Below, one piece after another: positions 1-10,771 of a DNA stretch of 64,000 bases. Numbering within the stretch: the first letter of the stretch is position 1; each line of letters begins with the position of its first letter. Origin of the DNA: Eledone cirrhosa (lineage: Eukaryota > Mollusca > Cephalopoda > Octopoda > Eledonidae); contig OZ024759.1 of NCBI GenBank assembly GCA_964016885.1, positions 27,017,385-27,081,384 on the forward strand, in the 5' to 3' direction. Below the pieces are notes generated by a model, which was not told the DNA's origin, did not search any database, and worked only from the letters and a program-made list of their open reading frames with translations. The translations under genes and the position numbers were made by a program.

Positions 1-146
1 AGGACTTCACTGATAGGGTTATATGTGTTATAGTTTCCCAGTTGACCTATACTAAAGGACTTCACTGATAGGGTTATATGTGTTATAGTTTCCCAGTTGA
101 CCTATACTAAAGGGCTTCACTGATAGAGTTATATGTGTTATAGTTT
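1..146. repeat. 55-bp satellite, unit 1 (cut by window start)
   Basis: Tandem copies of a 55-bp monomer containing TTGACCTATACTAAAGGAC and CACTGATAGGGTTATATGTG. About 2.7 copies are visible before the window edge; the last monomer carries GGGCTTCAC and ATAGAG variants and then runs into unique sequence. The same last-monomer variants end the arrays of units 2, 3 and 4, so this is the right-hand end of one duplicated array. No coding potential seen. Confidence 0.95.
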
Positions 147-401
147 GAAACAAACTACCCGCATCAGTTATTATACTTTTATAACACCGCTATATTACGT
201 ACATGAAAGAGGTAAATATTTATTTCTCTTGTCTTCTTAAATGTATAGAACATTTTTCTTATATATATTCTTAACATAGCTAGGACCGTTTATTATTTAC
301 TAGTCTCTACTCCTAGGACTTTGCTGGTCTCATGTCCCCTCCATCAACACACACTCGGTAGAAAGCTGGTCGTCGGAGGTAAAGTGGCCCTGATTACAGG
401 T
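147..401. other. Gene-free spacer between satellite and Helitron relic
   Basis: AT-rich to about position 300, then mixed sequence with no convincing open frame beyond the stop of the Helitron C-terminal extension. It recurs nearly unchanged after each 55-bp array, so it belongs to the duplicated unit. I recognise nothing in it. Confidence 0.6.
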
Positions 402-722
402 CTAGTATTGAAGCCTTTCGGCTTGAGCCTTGCTGATGCCGACAGAGTTCCTGTGGTAGTTTTGGTAGCACAGGTGACATTTTATTGTGTTTAGGTACCG
501 GCTAGTGCGGACACAGAGAGCACAACCAGGTGGTGAGCTGGCAACGACCAAGTGTAGAGGGCCAGCTTTGAAATTCGAGCGACGGAGTGAACTAGTAAAA
601 GAGGCAGGGTAAGCAGCATTGGTTCTAACGGTGGGACTAGAACGGAGGTTGGGTGGTGCTGGGGGTGGGCTAACAGCTAACAGTTGTAGGAGTGGTGGGG
701 GTTTGCTAGGATTAATTTTTAC
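402..722 (-). pseudogene. Helitron C-terminal proline-rich and Cys/His extension (no ATG)
   Basis: An open frame of about 107 codons without a start codon follows the helicase motif-VI region after a small frameshift and ends at TAG. It reads VKINPSKPPPLLQL, then a Pro/Ser-rich linker, then GCALCVRTSRY and IKCHLCYQNYH. That is a C-x2-C-x11-C-x2-C-x4-H pattern expected of a small zinc-binding module. The frame is open in all four copies. It could be a true extra C-terminal Helitron domain or the tail of another transposase (piggyBac-type C-termini also carry Cys/His modules). I cannot decide between them. Confidence 0.5.
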
Positions 723-1120
723 ATCTGTATGTGAACTCTTGAAAAAGCAACATACAATTGTCCAGGGTTAAATACTTGCTCAGGGAGGAACAGACCCACT
801 TTATCATGTATTTGACCATGGTTCTTGTTGATTGTCATGGCATATGACAGTCTTAATGGAAACTGGGGTCTTTCCAAAGTAAAAAGGATGTTGGCACCAC
901 TGGGGGCTAACTTCAGTCTTGGGATCAAAACACACCTGCCCATCAAAGGACCATAGATATGAGAAGCTTTGATAAAATGTTTATGCAGTTCTACTACTTC
1001 TAATCTTGTGCCATTACATAATCTGTTCTGGATTGAAATATTCCATAGAAGCATTAGTATTGATCCTGCTTTTAATTGGAGTTTGTGAGGCGGCATCCCA
1101 GAAGGTGTAAGCAAGTTCAT
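719..1120 (-). pseudogene. Helitron PIF1-type helicase C-terminal fragment
   Basis: Recognised by helicase signature order: LKAGSILMLLWN, then CNGTRLEVVELH, then VLIPRLKL, then QFPLRLSYAMTINKNHGQ, ending GQLYVAFSRV. In Helitrons these are the last conserved helicase blocks of RepHel. Walker A/B and the middle helicase blocks are missing: the frame enters LKAGS directly from a different frame of the upstream piece near 1,085, so a deletion fused the Rep-helicase linker to the helicase end. The apparent start methionine has no meaning. Confidence 0.85.
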
Positions 1121-1400
1121 TTAGCTTGAACCAGGCAGCAAGGGTCCCTGCATTTCTACCACAACCTGAGCATTGCCTCTTTGAAAGTAAACTCTGTTTG
1201 TTCTCCAGGTGTGTGGCTAGGCTGTATAATGTATGTGATGTACCATGAAGCTTAAATTCGGAGAGACACGACACTGCTTCTGGCTGAGACACATACCTGC
1301 AACAAAGATAGGTTCTTATTTCATCATGGTTGTGTTGGTTCTGAGCCTCATTAGGTAATGCATTATTCGTTACTTCTATAGATGTACAATCATGCCCCAT
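1014..1400 (-). pseudogene. Helitron Rep-helicase linker fragment
   Basis: Contains HDEIRTYLCCRYVSQPEAV, a very typical Helitron block (DEI..YL.CRYVSPPEA), followed by LEFKLHGTSHTLYSLATHLE and TLAAWFKLNE. The frame is then lost at the helicase-core deletion and continues as non-homologous residues. It overlaps the helicase fragment by about 100 bp in another frame, consistent with a frameshifting deletion. Confidence 0.85.
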
Positions 1401-2404
1401 GTAACATATTTAAAGAGGTACTTGACACTTTTTACAGAAGCGCAAACTTCAACATTAATATGTGCACAATATTTCTTAAGCAAAAAGGCATTAAATGGCA
1501 CAACATTCCTGTTATCTACTGAATGTCATCCAATTTACACTGCAGTTCCTGTCTTGCACCTCCTGTACTCTGGGTATCCATTTAGGTTCAATAATGTTTC
1601 CCTTCTGTAGGTTTTTGGATAGTTCTTTTGGAAAAATCCATTTTGTATAAATGGGGGAAAAGGGTTTCCAGAACCACATGGCCCGTGGATCATAAACTTT
1701 TAAACCTGCTCATATAGTACTTGATCATCTTCCAATGCAGGTATTTCTGCTGACACGATTCTGTCAATGTCTTCTCTGTTTCTTATCTTGTCTTCATTTC
1801 TTAAGGCTCAGTGTTATCATCTGTTTAGATAATTCATTAAACCATTATACTCATCCACTCACAATTGGGCTTGATTGTTCCTCAAATATTGAAGCCTGCA
1901 TCCCTCTACTTTCATATAGGCTTCCACTAAATACTGCTAAAATAATTTACCTGCCCTATATATCGCACTAAATCCTCCTCTATATGCTATACTGTATATG
2001 TAATACTCCTGCATTGTCAGTCTATTGCAAACACAGGTCCTGCATTCCTCTCCATGTCACTATGCCACCAAAATTCACCATTATGGGTCGGTCATGAGGT
2101 CCAAGTGGCATGAATTATGTGATATTTTCTGAGGAGGATGGTCTTTAGGAAAGATGATAATATCTCTTTGTACAGGTGGTCTGCCCTCAATCCCCCACAA
2201 AACAACAGCTATCATTACTAGTTGGTAAATTATAGCAGCTCATATCTGATCCTCTTCTAAATCTTAATTCACAGTTCTGTACACGACAATGTTCTCTTCT
2301 TGCACTTTGCTGTTTGATGCCATGCATTGTATTGTACAATTCACATATGGATTACATTCATGCAACACCTCTCTTATCATAGCCATTTTTTGTGGTGAGC
2401 ACTC
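1401..2404 (-). pseudogene. Helitron Rep region, decayed, nuclease motifs deleted
   Basis: Reading all three minus frames recovers Helitron blocks: EGRPPVQRDIIIFPKDHPPQ, EYYIYSIAYRGG, GCRLQYLRNNQAQL with VDEYNGL, IDRIVSAEIPALEDDQVLYE, GYPEYRRCKTGTAV, and VDNRNVVPFNAFLLKK plus KSVKYLFKYV. Stops and frameshifts separate them. Between VDEYNGL and IDRIVSAEIP about 130 residues expected in the family are absent. Those normally hold the FTxNP block and the HUH metal-binding motif, so the relic cannot encode an active nuclease (inferred from family knowledge). Plus-strand open frames here are antisense shadows. Confidence 0.75.
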
Positions 2405-2412
2405 ATTATTTG

Positions 2413-2589
2413 TTGGTACTAGGGCGGTGGATTGGCAGTATCGGTAGAGCGTCAGACACCATGCTTTGCAGCATAGGGTTATGGCCCTTTACGTTCTGGG
2501 TTCAAATCCCTCCAAGGTTGACTTTGTTTTCATCCTTATGAGGTCGATAGAATAAAGTACCAGTAATTGCTGGCCTTGTGCCAGAAACA
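2413..2589 (+). mobile_element. tRNA-derived SINE, full-length-like, inserted in Helitron
   Basis: Pol III box A (TGGCAGTATCGG, at 2,433) and box B (GGTTCAAATCC, at 2,499) both match consensus at the usual spacing. The tRNA-unrelated part has the cephalopod SINE motif GAGGTCGATAGAATAAAGTA and ends GCTGGCCTTGTGCCAGAAAC. Flanking ATTATTTG copies at 2,405 and 2,590 are a candidate 8-bp target-site duplication, giving a 177-bp element. It is antisense to the Helitron. Confidence 0.85.
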
Positions 2590-2635
2590 ATTATTTGGTC
2601 GTACTTCCAATCTGTGCTACACACCTTCGTTCCCA

Positions 2636-3070
2636 TCAATAATATATAACTGGCCATATTGTGGTGTATTTTCTGCAGGTTACAGAGGTGGGGGTGTAGT
2701 GATATGTTTGACCGTGAATATGAAAGCTATACGGGCCTCTGCCGGGTGGTAACACCAAATGAAGTGAAATAAATGTAGTTTTAATTGCAGACGTTTCTGT
2801 GAAATCAACTGCTTCCTGGCCTCTTTCAAAGAGATTTCTCAGTCTCTCGGGGTATATTTGCAATGGTGGCAACACAGCCTTTACTTTATTACAACAGTTA
2901 TTTTCATTTCTAAATTTCAAAGCTTCACAGTGATCACACGAAACATTCATATCACTAATATGAAATTCTTCTAGATTTCCATTAATATTAATTGTTGGCC
3001 AATTTCTCTTATGACGCTCATTATCCATTCTTCTCTGTCTGAATGTTTTCCATTCTAAGTCTATTTGCAT
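2636..3070 (-). pseudogene. Helitron N-terminal fragment (Cys-rich)
   Basis: The 144-codon frame holds RRMDNERHKRN, then CDHCEALKFRNENNCC, then LPPLQIYPERLRNLFE, then GRGPYSFHIHGQTYH. This matches the start of Helitron proteins, where a CxHCxAL...CC..GKV.LPPL zinc-finger-like block precedes the GRGPY.FRIHGQ.YH block. Other copies in the window read CDHCGALKF and CNCCNKGKVVLPPL, closer to the family, so this copy has a few private substitutions. The frame stops at the SINE side. Confidence 0.8.
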
Positions 3071-3171
3071 GGAATAATTATATTCTGTTGTTTATTATGT
3101 AATTAAATAGCTCTGTACGATACATAGAGCATTCTTCTTTTCTTTACCTTTTCTATAGAAATACAAGAACA

Positions 3172-3173
<2 letters not shown>

Positions 3174-3222
<49 letters not shown>

Positions 3223-3235
3223 GTGTGTATATACA
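3174..3235. repeat. (TA)n microsatellite
   Basis: About 20 uninterrupted TA dinucleotides followed by a GTATATATGTGTG-type stretch. The same site in the other copies has different lengths (about 10 TA at 17,694, over 20 at 20,536, about 13 at 57,364), so it is a length-variable simple repeat. Confidence 0.95.
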
Positions 3236-3262
3236 TAAACAAGACTGTTATTACTCCAACCA

Positions 3263-6200
3263 GATGAAACTCTGTCATGTAATGTTATCGACATATCTGC
3301 CCTTGGGGCTAATAATTGTCATGTAATGTTATGGACATCTCTGCCCCTGTGGCTTATAATTCTGTCATGTAATGTTATGGACATCTCTGCCCCTGTGGCT
3401 AATAATTCTGTCATGTAATGTTATGGACATCTCTGCCCCTGTGGTTAATAATTCTGAGAGAGATAAAACAAGTGAGGGATTAGAGTGTTGAAACAAGAGA
3501 GAGAGAGGAAGAGAGAGAGAGAGCGAGATGAAATGAGACATGGAGAGCGAGATGAAACGCGAGAGTGAGAGAAGCGATATGAAACGAGAGAGTGAGAGCG
3601 AGATGAAACGAGAGAGAGAGAGAGCGAGATGAAACGAGACAGAGAGGAAACGAGAGAGAGAGGAAACGAGAGTAGAGAGCGAGATGAAACAGGAGAGAGA
3701 GAGCGAGATGAAACGAGAGGGAGAGAGAGATGAAACGAGGGAGATAGAGATGAAACGAGAGAGAGGAAGAGAGAGATGGAACGAGAGAGAGGAAGACAGA
3801 GATGAAACGAGAGAGAGAGAGAGATGAAACGAGAGAGAGAGAGCGCGAGATGAAACGAGAGAGAGAGAGCGCGAGATGAAACGACAGAGAGAGAGAGAGA
3901 TGAAAGGAGGGAGATAGAGATGAAACGAGAGAGAGGAAGAGAGAGATGGAACGAGCGAGAGGAAGAGAGAGATGGAACGAGAGAGAGGAAGACAGAGATG
4001 AAACGAGAGAGAGCGAGATGAAACGAGAGAGAGAGAGAGCGAGATGAAACGAGAGAGAGGAAGAGAGAGAGCGCCAGATGAAACTCTGTCATGTAATGTT
4101 ATGGACATATCTGCCCTTGGGGCTAATAATTGTCATGTAATGTTATGGACATCTCTGCCCCTGTGGCTAATAATTCTGTCATGTAATGTTATGGACATCT
4201 CGGCCCCTGTGGCTAATAATTCTGACATGTAATGTTATGGACATCTCTGCCCCTGTGGCTAATAATTCTGACATGTAATGTTATGGACATCTCTGCCCCT
4301 GTGGCTAATAATTCTGTCATGTAATGTTATGGACATCTCTGCCCCTGTGGCTAATAATTCTGCCATGTAATGTTATGGACATCTCTGCCCCTGTGGCTAA
4401 TAATTCTGCCATGTAATGTTATGGACATCTCTGCCCCTGTGGCTAATAATTCTGACATGTAATGTTATGGACATCTCTGCCCTGTGGCTAATAATTCTGA
4501 CATGTAATGTTATGGACATCTCTGCCCCTGTGGCTAATAATTCTGAGAGAGATGAAACAAGTGAGGGATTAGAGAGAGATAAAACAAGTGAGGGATTAGA
4601 GTGTTGAAACAAGAGAGAGAGAGGAAGAGAGAGAGAGAGCGAGATGAAATGAGACAGGGAGAGCGAGATGAAACACGAGAGTGAGAGAAGCGAGATGAAA
4701 CGAGAGAGTGAGAGCGAGATGAAACGAGAGAGAGAGAGAGCGAGATGAAACGAGACAGAGAGAGCGAGATGTATTGAGAGAGAGAGAGAGCGGGATGGAA
4801 CGAGACAGAGAGGAAACGAGAGAGAGGAAACGAGAGTAGAGAGCGAGATGAAACGAGAGGGAGAGAGAGATGAAACGAGAGAGAGCAAGAGAGAGATGGA
4901 ACGAGAGAGAGGAAGACAGAGATGAAACGAGAGAGAGAGAGAGCGAGATGAAACTCTGTCATGTAATGTTATGGACATATCTGCCCTTGGGGCTAATAAT
5001 TGTCATGTAATGTTATGGACATCTCTGCCCCTGTGGCTAATAATTCTGTCATGTAATGTTATGGACATCTCTGCCCCTGTGGCTAATAATTTTGTCATGT
5101 AATGTTATGGACATCTCTGCCCCTGTGGCTAATAATTCTGACATGTAATGTTATGGACATCTCTGCCCTGTGGCTAATAATTCTGACATGTAATGTTATG
5201 GACATCTCTGCCCCTGTGGCTAATAATTCTAAGAGAGATGAAACAAGTGAGGGATTAGAGAGAGATAAAAAAGTGAGGGATTAGAGTGTTGAAACAAGAG
5301 AGAGAGAGGAAGAGAGAGAGAGAGAGCGAGATGAAATGAGACAGGGAGAGCGAGATGAAACGAGACAGAGAGGAAACGAGAGAGAGGAGACGAGAGTAGA
5401 GAGCGAGATGAAACAGAAGAGAGAGAGCGAGATGAAACGAGAGGGAGAGAGAGATGAAACGAGTGAGCGAGAGAGAGATGAAACGAGGGAGATAGAGATG
5501 AAACGAGAGAGAGGAAGAGAGAGATGGAACGAGAGAGAGGAAGAGAGAGAGGAAGACAGAGATGAAACGAGAGAGAGAGAGAGCGAGATGAAATGAGAGA
5601 GAGAGAGCGCGAGATGAAACGAGAGAGAGAGAGAGCGCGAGATGAAACGACAGAGAGAGAGACAGATGAAAGGAGGGAGATAAAGATGAAACGAGAGAGA
5701 GGAAGAGAGAGATGGAACGAGAGAGAGGAAGAGAGAGAGGAAGACAGAGATGAAACGAGAGAGAGAGAGAGCGAGAGGAAACGAGAGAGAGAGAGCGCAA
5801 GATGAAACGAGAGAGAGAGAGCGCGAGATGAAACTCTGTCATGTAATGTTATTGACATATCTGCCTCTGTGGCTAATAATTGTCATGTAATGTTATGGTC
5901 ATCTCTGCCCCTGTGGCTAATAATTCTGTCATGTAATGTTATGGACATCTCTGCCCCTGTGGTTAATAATTCTGACATGTAATGTTATGGTCATCTCTGC
6001 GCCTGTGGCTAATAATTCTGAGAGAGATGAAACAAGTGAGGGATTAGAGTGTTGAAACAAGAGAGAGAGAGCGAGATGAAATGAGAGAGTGTGAGCGAGA
6101 TGAAACGAGACAGGGAGAGCGAGATGAAACGAGAGAGTGAGAGCGAGATGAAACGAGAGAGTGAGAGCGAGATGAAACGAGAGAGAGAGAGCGAGATGAA

Positions 6201-9200
6201 ATGAGAGAGAGAGAGCGAGATGAAATGAGAGAGAGAGAGCGAGATGAAACGAGACAGAGAGAGAACGAGATGAAACGAGAGAGTGAGAGCGAGATGAAAC
6301 GAGAGAGAGAGAGCGAGATGAAACGGGAGGGAGAGAGAGATGAAACGAGAGAGAGTGGAAACGAGAGTAGAGAGCGAGATGAAACAGGAGAGAGAGAGAG
6401 CGAGATGAAACAGGAGAGAGAGAGCGAGATGAAACGAGAGGGAGAGAGAGATGAAACGAGAGAGCGAGAGAGAGATGAAACGAGGGAGATAGAGATGAAA
6501 CGAGAGAGAGGAAGAGAGAGATGGAACGAGAGAGAGGAAGATAGAGATGGAACGAGAGAGAGGAAGACAGAGATGAAACGAGAGAGAGAGAGAGCGAGAT
6601 GAAACAGGAGAGAGAGAGCGAGATGAAACGAGAGGGAGAGAGAGATGAAACGAGAGAGCGAGAGAGAGATGAAACAAGGGAGATAGAGATGAAACGAGAG
6701 AGAGGAAGAGAGAGATGGAACGAGAGAGAGGAAGAGAGAGATGGAACGAGAGAGAGGAAGACAGAGATGAAACGAGAGAGCGAGATGAAACGAGAGAGAG
6801 AGAGAGCGAGAAGAAACGAGAGAGAGGAAGAGAGAGAGCGCCAGATGAAACTCTGTCATGTAATGTTATGGACATATCTGCCCTTGGGGCTAATAATTGT
6901 CATGTAATGTTATGGACATCTCTGCCCCTGTGGCTAATAATTCTGAGAGAGATGAAACAAGTGAGGGATTAGAGAGAGATAAAACAAGTGAGGGATTAGA
7001 GTGTTAAAACAAGAGAGAGAGAGAGCGAGATGAAACGCGATAGTGAGAGAAGCGAGATGAAACGAGAGAGTGAGAGCGAGATGAAACGAGAGAGAGAGAG
7101 AGCGAGATGAAACGAGACAGAGAGAGCGAGATGTAATGAGAGAGAGAGCGAGCGGGATGGAACGAGACAGAGAGCAAACGAGAGTAGAGAGCGAGATGAA
7201 ACGAGAGGGAGAGAGAGATGAAACGAGAGAGCGAGAGAGAGATGAAACGAGGGAGATAGAGATGAAATGAGAGAGAGGAAGAGAGAGATGGAACGAGAGA
7301 GAGGAAGACAGAGATGAAACGAGAGAGAGAGAGAGCGAGATGAAACGAGACAGAGAGAGCGCGAGATGAAACGAGAGAGAGAGAGCACGAGATGAAACGA
7401 CAGAGAGAGAGACAGATGAAAGGAGGGAGATAGAGATAAAACGAGAGAGAGGATGAGAGAGATGGAACGAGAGAGAGGAAGAGAGAGATGGAACGAGAGA
7501 GAGGAAGACAGAGATGAAACGAGAGAGAGAGAGAGCAAGATGAAACGAGAGAGAGAGAGCGCGAGATGAAACTCTATCATGTAATGTTATTGATATATCT
7601 GCCCCTGTGGCTAATAATTGTCATGTAATGTTATGGTCATCTCTGCCCCTGTGGCTAATAATTCTGTCATGTAATGTTATGGACGTCTCCGCCCCTGTGG
7701 CTAATAACTCTGACATGTAATGTTATGGACATCTCTGCCCTGTGGCTAATAATTCTGACATGTAATGTTATGGACATCTCTGCCCCTGTGGCTAATAATT
7801 CTGAGAGAGATGAAACAAGTGAGGGATTAGAGAGAGATAAAACAAGTGAGGGATTAGAGTGTTGAAACAGGAGAGAGAGAGCGAGATGAAACGCGATAGT
7901 GAGAGAGGCGAGATGAAACGAGAGAGTGAGAGCGAGATGAAACGGGACAGAGAGAGCGAGATGTAATGAGAGAGAGAGAGAGCGGGATGGAACGAGACAG
8001 AGAGGAAACGAGAGTAGAGAGCGAGATGAAACGAGAGGGAGAGAGAGATGAAACGAGAGAGCGAGAGAGAGATGAAACGAGGGAGATAGAGATGAAACGA
8101 GAGAGAGGAAGAGAGAGATGGAACGAGAGAGAGGAAGACAGAGATGAAACGAGAGAGAGAGAGAGCGAGATGAAACGAGAGAGAGAGAGCGCAAGATGAA
8201 ACGAGAGAGAGAGAGCGCGAGATGAAACGACAGAGAGAGAGACAGATGAAAGGAGGGAGATAGAGATGAAACGAGAGAGAGGAAGAGAGAGATGGAACGA
8301 GAGAGAGGAAGACAGAGATGAAACGAGAGAGAGAGCGAGATGAAACGAGAGAGAGGAAGAGAGAGAGCGCGAGATGAAACTCTCTCATGTAATGTTATCG
8401 ACATATCTGCCCTTGGGGCTAATAATTGTCATGTAATGTTATGGACATCTCTGCCCCTATGGCTAATAATTCTGTCATGTAGTGTTATGGACATCTCTGC
8501 CCCTGTGGCTAATAATTCTGTCATGTAATGTTATGGACATCTCTGCCCCTGTGGCTAATAATTCTGACATGTAATGTTATGGACATCTCTGCCCCTGTGG
8601 CTAATAATTCTGCCATGTAATGTTATGGACATCTCTGCCCTGTGGCTAATAATTCTGACATGTAATGTTATGGACATCTCTGCCCCTGTGGCGAATAATT
8701 CTGAGAGAGATGAACCAAGTGAGGGATTAGAGAGAGATAAAACAAGTGAGGGATTAGAGTGTTGAAACAAGAGAGAGAGAGGAAGAGAGAGAGAGAGCGA
8801 GATGAAACAAGAGAGTGAGAGAAGCGAGATGAAACGAGAGAGTGAGAGCGAGATCAAACGAGAAAGAGAGACAGCGAGATGAAACGAGACAGAGAGGAAA
8901 CGAGAGAGAGAGGAAATGAGAGAGAGGAAACGAGAGTAGAGAGCGAGATGAAACAGGAGAGAGAGAGCGAGAAGAAACGAGCGGGAGAGAGAGATGAAAC
9001 GAGAGAGCGAGAGAGAGATGAAACGAGGGAGATAGAGATGAAACGAGAGAGAGGAAGAGAGAGATGGAACGAGAGAGAGGAAGACAGAGATGAAACGAGA
9101 GAGAGAGAGAGCGAGATAAGACGAGACAGAGAGAGCGCGAGATGAAACGAGAGAGAGAGAGCGCGAGATGAAACGACAGAGAGAGAGACAGATGAAAAGA

Positions 9201-10754
9201 GGGAGATAGAGATGAAACGAGAGAGAGGATGAGAGAGATGGAACGAGAGAGAGGAAGAGAGAGATGGAACGAGAGAGAGGAAGACAGAGATGAAACGAGA
9301 GAGAGAGCAAGATGAAACGAGAGAGAGAGAGCGCAAGATGAAACGAGAGAGAGAGAGCGCGAGATGAAACTCTGTCATGTAATGTTATTGACATATCTGT
9401 CCCTGTGGCTAATAATTGTCATGTAATGTTATGGTCATCTCTGCCCCTGTGGCTAATAATTCTGTCATGTAATCTTATGGACATCTCTGCCCTTGTGGCT
9501 AATAATTCTGAGATATATTAAACAAGTGAGGGATTAGAGTGTTGAAACAAGAGAGAGAGAGCGAGAAGAAATGAGAGAGTGAGAGCGGGATGAAATGAGA
9601 GAGAGAGAGCGAGATGAAACGGGAGGGAGAGAGAGATGAAACGAGAGAGAGAGGAAACGAGAGTAGAGAGCGAGATGAAACAAGAGAGAGAGAGAGCGAG
9701 ATGAAACAGGAGAGAGAGAGCGAGATGAAACGAGAGGGAGAGAGAGATGAAACGAGAGAGCGAGAGAGAGATGAAACAAGGGAGATAGAGATGAAACGAG
9801 AGAGAGGAAGAGAGAGATGGAACGAGAGAGAGGAAGAGAGAGATGGCACGAGAGAGAGGAAGACAGAGATGAAACGAGAGAGAGAGAGCGAGATGAAACG
9901 AGAGAGAGAGAGCGCGACATGAAACGAGAGAGAGAGAGCGCTAGATGAAACGACAGAGAGCGAGACAGATGAAAGAAGGGAGATAGAGATGAAACGAGAG
10001 AGAGGAAGAGAGAGATGGAACGAGAGAGAGGAAGACAGAGATGAAACGAGAGAGAGAGAGAGCAAGATGAAACGAGAGAGAGAGAGAGCGCAAGATGAAA
10101 CGAGAGAGAGGAAGAGAGGGATGGAACGAGAGAGAGGAAGAGAGAGATGGCACGAGAGAGAGGAAGACAGAGATGAAACGAGAGAGAGAGAGCGAGATGA
10201 AACGAGAGAGAGAGAGCGCAAGATGAAACGAGAGAGAGAGAGCGCGAGATGAAACGACAGAGAGAGAGACAGATGAAAGAACGGAGATAGAGATGAAACG
10301 AGAGAGAGGAAGAAAGAGATGGAACGAGAGAGAGGAAGAGAGAGATGGAACGAGAGAGAGGAAGACAGAGATGAAACGAGAGAGAGAGAGAGCGAGATGA
10401 AACGAGAGAGAGGAAGACAGAGATGAATCGAGAGAGAGGGAGAGCGAGATGAAACGAGAGAGAGAGCGCGCAAGATGAAACTCTGTCATGTAATGTTATT
10501 GACATATCTGCCCCTGTGGCTAATAATTGTCATGTAATGTTATGGTCATCTCTGCCCCTGTGGCTAATAATTCTGTCATGTAATGTTATGGACATCTCTG
10601 CCCCTGTGGCTAATAATTCTGACATGTAATGTTATGGACATCTCTGCCCTTGTGGCTAATAAATCTGACATGTAATGTTATGGAAATCTCTGCCCCTGTG
10701 GCTAATAATTCTGTCATGTAATGTTATGGAAATCTCTGCCCCTATGGCTAATAA
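3263..10754 (+). repeat. Composite 46-bp minisatellite / GA-block higher-order array, GA orientation, unit 1
   Basis: Alternates clusters of a 46-bp monomer (CTGTCATGTAATGTTATGG ... GTGGCTAATAATT) with GA-rich blocks built on GAGATGAAACGAGAGAGAG. 46-bp clusters (approximate copies): 3,263 (4), 4,085 (10), 4,957 (6), 5,836 (4), 6,851 (2), 7,573 (5), 8,383 (7), 9,371 (3), 10,483 (6). Each GA block begins with CAAGTGAGGGATTAGAG and GTGTTGAAACAAGAG after a minisatellite and ends GAGATGAAACTCTGTCATG, so blocks have fixed polarity. The last monomer of the first cluster type is a 45-bp variant with CCCTTGGGGCTAAT. Open frames here (Leu/Ser- or Arg/Glu-rich) are artefacts of the repeat. Confidence 0.95.
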
Positions 10755-10771
10755 ATCAGAATTATTAGCCA
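10745..10771. repeat. Inversion centre of the giant satellite palindrome, unit 1
   Basis: TGGCTAATAA, a 7-nt loop ATCAGAA, then TTATTAGCCA. Left of it all minisatellites and GA blocks read in one orientation; right of it all read in the other. It is therefore the hinge of an inverted repeat of about 12.7 kb (arms about 7.5 and 5.2 kb, imperfect). Confidence 0.9.

Larger units (their letters stand above)
402..3070 (-). mobile_element. Helitron (rolling-circle transposon) relic, unit 1, uninterrupted copy
   Basis: Minus-strand translation gives Helitron RepHel pieces in the expected order. From high to low coordinates these are: an N-terminal Cys-rich part ending GRGPYSFHIHGQTYH, a decayed Rep region, a linker and the helicase C-terminus. 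A tRNA-derived SINE lies inside. Several frameshifts and stops plus two large internal deletions make it non-autonomous. This is the only copy continuous across about position 2,315, where units 2 and 3 are split by satellite DNA. Element termini (5' TC, 3' CTRR with hairpin) could not be located. Family assignment rests on recognised motifs, not on a search. Confidence 0.85.

Noticed and set aside
1392..1971. Plus-strand frames over the Helitron Rep region
   Set aside because: Antisense shadows of the minus-strand Helitron blocks.
2433..2509. Functional tRNA gene
   Set aside because: Boxes A and B are present, but the segment continues into a SINE body and does not give a clean cloverleaf; it is a tRNA-derived retroposon head.
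4085..4545. 46-bp direct repeats as a CRISPR array
   Set aside because: Monomers are head to tail with no spacers, in an animal-type sequence with SINEs and no cas genes.
6599..6907. Arg/Glu-rich frames on the GA strand resembling RS/RE-domain proteins
   Set aside because: Translation of GAGAGA and GATGAAAC repeats; ends run into the 46-bp minisatellite without any gene structure.
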